Assembly: GCA_024642185.1 (NCBI GenBank)
Contig: JAHEBR010000070.1
Span: 1 to 9,544, forward strand
Length of the DNA: 9,544 bases
Source of the DNA: Marivivens sp.
Lineage (GTDB): Bacteria > Pseudomonadota > Alphaproteobacteria > Rhodobacterales > Rhodobacteraceae
Direction of reading: 5' to 3'
The position numbers were made by a program, and so were the translations under genes. Below, piece by piece: positions 6,745 through 9,544 of this stretch. Below the pieces are notes generated by a model, which saw only the letters and a program-made list of their open reading frames with translations, did not search any database and was not told where the DNA came from. Position 1 is the first letter of the stretch. Each line of letters opens with the position of its first letter.

Positions 6745-7646
6745 GAGGCATCCTCCACCAGCCAGCGGCACAGATCGGGGAAGCTGATCCCGACATGGGC
6801 GGCCTGCTCGGGGGCGAGCGAGGTCGGGGTCATGCCGGGCTGGGTGTTGGTTTCCAGAAGCACAAGGCCATCGAGGCCACGGGCTTCGTCCCAGCGGAAA
6901 TCGGTGCGCGACAGGCCCCGGCAGCCAAGCGCCTGATGGGCGCGCAGCGCATAGTCGAGGCAGGCCTCGGCGATCTCGGGCGGAATCTCGGCAGGGATCA
7001 CATGGCGCGAGCCGCCGGTCGCGTATTTCGCGTGATAGTCATACCAGCCGCTTGTGAGGATATCGGTCACGGCGAGGGCGCGGTCGCCCATCACTGTCAC
7101 GGTCATCTCACGGCCCGGCGCATAGGCTTCGACCATCACCGTCTCGGGCATCGCATCGTCAAGCTGCGGCGGGGTATTGGCGGCGTCCTGCACGATATAG
7201 ACGCCGACCGACGAGCCTTCGTTATTGGGTTTGACCACATAGGGCGGCGGCATGACGTGACGCAGGCGCACCTCGTCGCGGGAGGCCAGAAGGCTCGGGA
7301 CGACCGGCAGGCCTGCGGCGCGATAGACGGCCTTGGTCCGCTCCTTGTCCATCGCAAGGGCCGAGGCCAGAACGCCGGAATGGGTATAGGGGAGGCCGAT
7401 CCACTCGAGGATACCCTGCACGCAGCCATCCTCGCCCCAGCGCCCGTGCAGCGCGTTGAAGACGACATCGGGGGCGGCGGCCTTCAGTTGATCGACAATA
7501 TCTTGGCCGGCATCAATGGGGGCAACCGTGAAACCGGCGGCCTCGAGGGCGCGCGCGCACTCATGGCCCGAGCTGAGAGAAACCTCACGCTCGGCCGATG
7601 GTCCGCCCATCAACACAGCCACTTTGGGAGCCGTACCGCCCGACAT
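6732..7646 (-). CDS. ddl: D-alanine--D-alanine ligase
   Basis: This 304-residue cytoplasmic ATP-grasp enzyme joins two D-alanines for the peptidoglycan stem peptide, before MurF. The N-terminal lobe has GGPSAEREVSLSSG (14-27), where Glu19/Glu21 lie in the substrate-contacting segment. HGRWGEDGCVQGILE (67-81) and YTHSGVLASALAMDK (87-101) are Ddl signatures. ATP-grasp residues are in KPNNEGSSVGV (139-149), including the serine loop. WYDYHAKY (201-208) is the omega-loop with the catalytic Tyr. Metal ligands Asp249 (TDFRW), Glu265 and Asn267 (LLETNTQPGMT) are present, so the site looks complete. The ATG at 7646 has GAGG eight bases upstream. Length matches the DdlB type (306 in E. coli). It lies 90 bases downstream of murB, and its end contains the ftsQ ribosome site. 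The symbol ddlB would be equally apt given its place in the dcw cluster. Confidence 0.97.
   Translation of the reverse strand: MSGGTAPKVAVLMGGPSAEREVSLSSGHECARALEAAGFTVAPIDAGQDIVDQLKAAAPDVVFNALHGRWGEDGCVQGILEWIGLPYTHSGVLASALAMDKERTKAVYRAAGLPVVPSLLASRDEVRLRHVMPPPYVVKPNNEGSSVGVYIVQDAANTPPQLDDAMPETVMVEAYAPGREMTVTVMGDRALAVTDILTSGWYDYHAKYATGGSRHVIPAEIPPEIAEACLDYALRAHQALGCRGLSRTDFRWDEARGLDGLVLLETNTQPGMTPTSLAPEQAAHVGISFPDLCRWLVEDASCHR
6751..6756 (-). promoter_or_regulatory. Ribosome binding site that decides the ftsQ start
   Basis: GGAGGA on the minus strand, inside the 3' end of ddl, six bases before the ATG at 6744. It is among the best Shine-Dalgarno matches in the window and favours this ATG over the upstream GTG at 6771. 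Confidence 0.85.
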
Positions 7647-7736
7647 TCCCGCTGCCTCATCCGCAGGCCTTAGCGGCCCGTCATTCGTTGAATTCGACCC
7701 TTGCCCGGGGTCAGGCCGTTCGGCCCTGTTCTTGCT

Positions 7737-8705
7737 CTAGTCTTCGGTCTTTTCCGGGGCCGGTTCGCCGACCCTCATGATTTCCCACTCTAGCGTGATA
7801 CCGCTTGAATCGTAAACCTTTTTTCGCACCTCTTCGCCTAGTCCCTCGAGGTCGGCAGCAGTCGCCCCACCCGAGTTGGTGAGAAAATTGGCGTGCTTTT
7901 CGTTCATCACCGCCCCGCCCTTGCGCGCCCCGCGCATCCCTGCGTCTTCGATGACTTTCCACGCCTTCAGCTCATGCGTGTCGTCCGCCCGCCCGGTCGA
8001 AGAATAGCCCGCAGGATTGCGGAAGGTGCTGCCGGCGGTGCGGTCTTTGGTGGGCTGGGTCTCGTCGCGCTTGGCAAGCTGGGCCTCCATGCGCTGGGCA
8101 AGGTCGGCCGGATCGCCCTGCGGCGCGGCAAAACGGGCGGAGACAATCACCGCGCCTTCCGGAAGGGTGCTTTGGCGATAGCGCAGGTCGAGGGCGCTGG
8201 CGGCCACTTCCTCGCGGCGGCCATCGCGGTGGATCACCTCAACCGACACCAGAACATCCGCCACATAAGAGCCATAGCAACCCGCGTTCATCCGCACCGC
8301 GCCGCCGATGGTGCCGGGAATGGTCCGCAGGAACGTCAGATCGCGCCCCGCCTCGGCGGCCTTGCGCGCCACATGAGCGTCGAGCGCGGCAGCTCCGGCC
8401 ACCACGGCATCGCCCTCGATCCCGATGCTGTTGAAGCCGCGCCCCATGCGGATCACCACGCCCCGGATACCGCCATCGCGGACGATGAGGTTGGACCCCA
8501 CACCCATGACGAAGACCGGCATGGCGGGATCGAGCGCGGCAAGGAACGCCGCCAGATCATCGGCATCCGCAGGCTGAAACAGCCAGTCGGCCGGCCCGCC
8601 GACGCGCATCCATGTCAGATCGGCCAAGGGGCGGTTCTCGGTCAGGGTGCCACGCGATGTGGGCATTGGGATGGGCATCAGGCGGAGCCTTGTCATTGAT
8701 TTCAT
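7737..8705 (-). CDS. murB: UDP-N-acetylenolpyruvoylglucosamine reductase MurB
   Basis: This FAD-dependent, NADPH-using cytoplasmic enzyme reduces UDP-GlcNAc-enolpyruvate to UDP-MurNAc, the second committed step of peptidoglycan synthesis (322 residues from the longest start). FAD-binding motifs are VGGPADWLFQP (35-45), GVGSNLIVRDGG (68-79) and IPGTIGGAVRMNAGCYG (129-145). Catalytic residues expected for the family are present: Arg177 in YRQS, Ser226 in GSTFRNP (proton donor) and Glu308 in LEWEIMRVG. The C-terminal domain has the compact layout of type II MurB (NEKHANFLTN). The start is uncertain. ATGs at 8705, 8696, 8678 and 8666 are all in frame, and the domain begins only at about residue 19. 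The 8705 ATG has its GGTGA directly adjacent, which is too close; 8696 has it at nine bases. I give the longest version. The stop lies 90 bases before ddl; that gap holds short GC-rich inverted repeats but no terminator with a T-run. Confidence 0.95.
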   Translation of the reverse strand: MKSMTRLRLMPIPMPTSRGTLTENRPLADLTWMRVGGPADWLFQPADADDLAAFLAALDPAMPVFVMGVGSNLIVRDGGIRGVVIRMGRGFNSIGIEGDAVVAGAAALDAHVARKAAEAGRDLTFLRTIPGTIGGAVRMNAGCYGSYVADVLVSVEVIHRDGRREEVAASALDLRYRQSTLPEGAVIVSARFAAPQGDPADLAQRMEAQLAKRDETQPTKDRTAGSTFRNPAGYSSTGRADDTHELKAWKVIEDAGMRGARKGGAVMNEKHANFLTNSGGATAADLEGLGEEVRKKVYDSSGITLEWEIMRVGEPAPEKTED

Positions 8706-8708
8706 TCA

Positions 8709-8726
8709 CCGCGCCTGCGGGCGCGG
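8709..8726. repeat. Hairpin immediately upstream of the murB start
   Basis: CCGCGCC, loop TGCG, GGCGCGG (plus strand) make a perfect 7-bp GC stem. On the minus strand the 3' arm ends in GG, followed by TGA and the ATG at 8705. The only Shine-Dalgarno-like bases (GGTGA) are therefore partly buried in the stem. Next to it, 8725-8734 is the perfect palindrome GGCCATGGCC. There is no T-run, so it is not a terminator; it may modulate murB translation or argue for a downstream start. Confidence 0.5.
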
Positions 8727-8782
8727 CCATGGCCACAATGCTTAATCGCTCTTGCGGCGGCCTTCCAGCCTCGGATCGGACG

Positions 8783-9067
8783 CTATTCGCTGCGATACCG
8801 CTGAAAGAGGCGGAACAGGACCCTCCCTAAGGCGCCGACCATCAGGCCAAGGAACACAGGCCCGGCCAGAAACAGTGCAACCGCGAAATAGAGCATGGCA
8901 TCCCAATCTTCAGCCACCACGGTTCGCCAGATAGCCCAGACAATGACGAGGCCGGCGACCGTTCCGAGACTTCCAAGCAATTTCCATCGCCGCCGCGCGA
9001 CAAGATACCAGCCGCCCGCCGCGCCCGCGATCACGAGGGCAAGCGCGAAGAGATCCAGCGGTGTCAC
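8783..9067 (-). CDS. Small hypothetical membrane protein (94 aa) upstream of murB
   Basis: I do not recognise the family. The 94-residue product has three likely membrane segments: about 5-24 (LFALALVIAGAAGGWYLVA), 32-48 (GSLGTVAGLVIVWAIW) and 58-82 (MLYFAVALFLAGPVFLGLMV). Basic loops are at RRRWK (25-29) and the C-terminus (FRLFQRYRSE). An acidic VVAEDWD segment joins helices 2 and 3. The start is GTG at 9067-9065, which overlaps the previous gene's stop in GTGA. Longer starts would run far into that gene. No strong Shine-Dalgarno is visible, so translation probably depends on re-initiation. It lies 77 bases before murB, in the same direction. Its place in a cell-wall cluster suggests an envelope role, but the sequence shows no catalytic motif and no function is claimed. 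Confidence 0.75.
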   Translation of the reverse strand: MTPLDLFALALVIAGAAGGWYLVARRRWKLLGSLGTVAGLVIVWAIWRTVVAEDWDAMLYFAVALFLAGPVFLGLMVGALGRVLFRLFQRYRSE

Positions 9068-9321
9068 GTCTGATCGCCCACGACTTGCCTCCTGACCCAA
9101 CGCAGAAGATACCGCACCGGCCAACGCAAGACCGAGGCCGCCGCCGCGAGAACGAGAAGTGCCACGACGATCCCGTTTTGCATCAGCAGCCAGAGCCAAA
9201 GCGGCAGACCTACCGCGATAAGGAAATAGGCGCGCCGCCAGTGGTCGTCGTTTGAAGGGATCATCGCCAGAACGTTGGCGAGGATCAGCCAGGCGAAAGC
9301 CAAGATAAGCGAGATTGTCAT
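9064..9321 (-). CDS. Small membrane protein, DUF2484-like (85 aa)
   Basis: An 85-residue protein with two or three hydrophobic segments: about 2-20 (TISLILAFAWLILANVLAM), 31-47 (AYFLIAVGLPLWLWLLM) and 51-65 (IVVALLVLAAAASVL). The polar stretch PSNDDHWRR (22-30) separates the first two. The basic tail RWPVRYLLRWVRRQ (66-79) should be cytoplasmic. Size, motif pattern and position just upstream of murB recall the DUF2484 family of Rhodobacteraceae; this is from memory and not searched. Function is unknown. The ATG at 9321 is chosen because the protein then starts MTISLILAF. An upstream in-frame start at 9387 would add a Cys/Arg-rich, unlikely leader. AGG lies directly before the ATG, so the ribosome site is poor. 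The stop of the broken gene upstream is two bases away (TAGGTATG), suggesting former translational coupling. Confidence 0.75.
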   Translation of the reverse strand: MTISLILAFAWLILANVLAMIPSNDDHWRRAYFLIAVGLPLWLWLLMQNGIVVALLVLAAAASVLRWPVRYLLRWVRRQVVGDQT

Positions 9322-9323
9322 AC

Positions 9324-9544
9324 CTAATGCCCCGTTATCAGGAGAAGCGCACCGAGGGCAAAGACAACGCCGGTGACAGGCACCCACATCTGCACCCGGA
9401 AGGGCGCTTCGGGTCCACGCAGTTAAAACAGGATCAGGGCCAAGATGACAAGGAAGAAGAGGGCCGAACCGACAAGCCCGACGCCGGGTCAGAAGGCTTG
9501 GATCATGCGGTTCTGTTCAGCCGCTCCGGCAATCCATGCGCCCA
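9324..9544 (-). pseudogene. Interrupted small membrane-protein gene (3' part, cut by window edge)
   Basis: One minus-strand frame reads as a coherent membrane protein except for two in-frame stops: TGA at 9491-9489 and TAA at 9425-9423. Pieces in order are GAWIAGAAEQNRMIQAF, stop, PGVGLVGSALFFLVILALIL then F, stop, LRGPEAPFRVQMWVPVTG and VVFALGALLLITGH, then TAG at 9326-9324. The two hydrophobic helices and GC-rich third positions continue across both stops in the same frame, as expected for a gene hit by nonsense changes rather than frameshifts. Its final stop is two bases from the next gene's ATG, as in an operon. I do not recognise the family. Alternatives: the first stop is a real C-terminus of an upstream gene followed by spacer, or the stops are sequencing errors. 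The 5' end lies outside the window. Confidence 0.55.

Noticed and set aside
6745..6771. Longer ftsQ start at GTG 6771
   Set aside because: The GGAGGA six bases before the ATG at 6744 is far better, and the extra residues (MPLAGGGCL) look like out-of-frame ddl sequence.
7647..7736. Short GC inverted repeats between murB and ddl considered as a terminator
   Set aside because: Stems of 4-6 bp with bulges and no T-run on the minus strand; the gap probably does not stop transcription.
7893..8699. Plus-strand open frame of 268 codons opposite murB
   Set aside because: His/Arg/Ala-rich composition typical of a mirror frame of a GC-rich gene; murB on the other strand is complete.
9322..9387. Longer start (9387) for the 85-residue membrane protein
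   Set aside because: The added residues are Cys/Arg-rich and overlap the better coding frame of the interrupted gene. The protein starts naturally at MTISL.
1..9544. Mobile element, CRISPR array, tRNA/rRNA or defence system
   Set aside because: No transposase, integrase, array of spaced repeats or tRNA-like fold was seen; almost all sequence is accounted for by conserved cell-wall, division and envelope genes.

Overview
The window is a high-GC stretch of alphaproteobacterial chromosome, most likely from Rhodobacteraceae. The evidence is the gene order, a FtsZ with a long linker ending in an IPAFLRRQ-type peptide, and small membrane-protein genes just upstream of murB, one of them resembling DUF2484. 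Genus cannot be fixed from the sequence alone. Every gene I can support lies on the minus strand, so transcription runs from high to low coordinates.

Layout in transcription order. (1) 9544-8783: remains of a small membrane-protein gene with two in-frame stops, then two small intact membrane-protein genes (85 and 94 codons) that overlap by 4 bases (GTGA). (2) 8705-4531: the mur/fts part of the division and cell-wall (dcw) cluster, murB, ddl, ftsQ, ftsA. It is tightly packed: ftsQ starts inside the end of ddl, and the ftsQ stop is directly followed by the ftsA ATG. (3) 4530-4353: a 178-base spacer with a candidate ftsZ promoter. (4) 4352-2766: ftsZ, followed by a strong intrinsic terminator at 2714-2743. 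(5) 2713-2588: the lpxC leader, with a candidate -10 lying inside an inverted repeat. (6) 2587-1: lpxC (TTG start), bamD, and the 5' part of recN, which runs off the left edge.

How the genes work together: MurB and Ddl make peptidoglycan precursors (UDP-MurNAc and D-Ala-D-Ala). FtsQ, FtsA and FtsZ are divisome components: FtsZ forms the ring, FtsA ties it to the membrane, and FtsQ links to the later septal machinery. LpxC commits UDP-acyl-GlcNAc to lipid A, and BamD helps insert outer-membrane proteins. RecN is a DNA-repair ATPase that travels with bamD. Apart from recN, the region serves envelope growth and division.

This is a conserved housekeeping region. I found no mobile element, CRISPR array, RNA gene or defence system, and nothing that amounts to an undescribed system. 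The points most worth a second look are the interrupted membrane-protein gene at the right edge, the small membrane-protein pair upstream of murB, the lpxC leader, and the hairpin touching the murB start.
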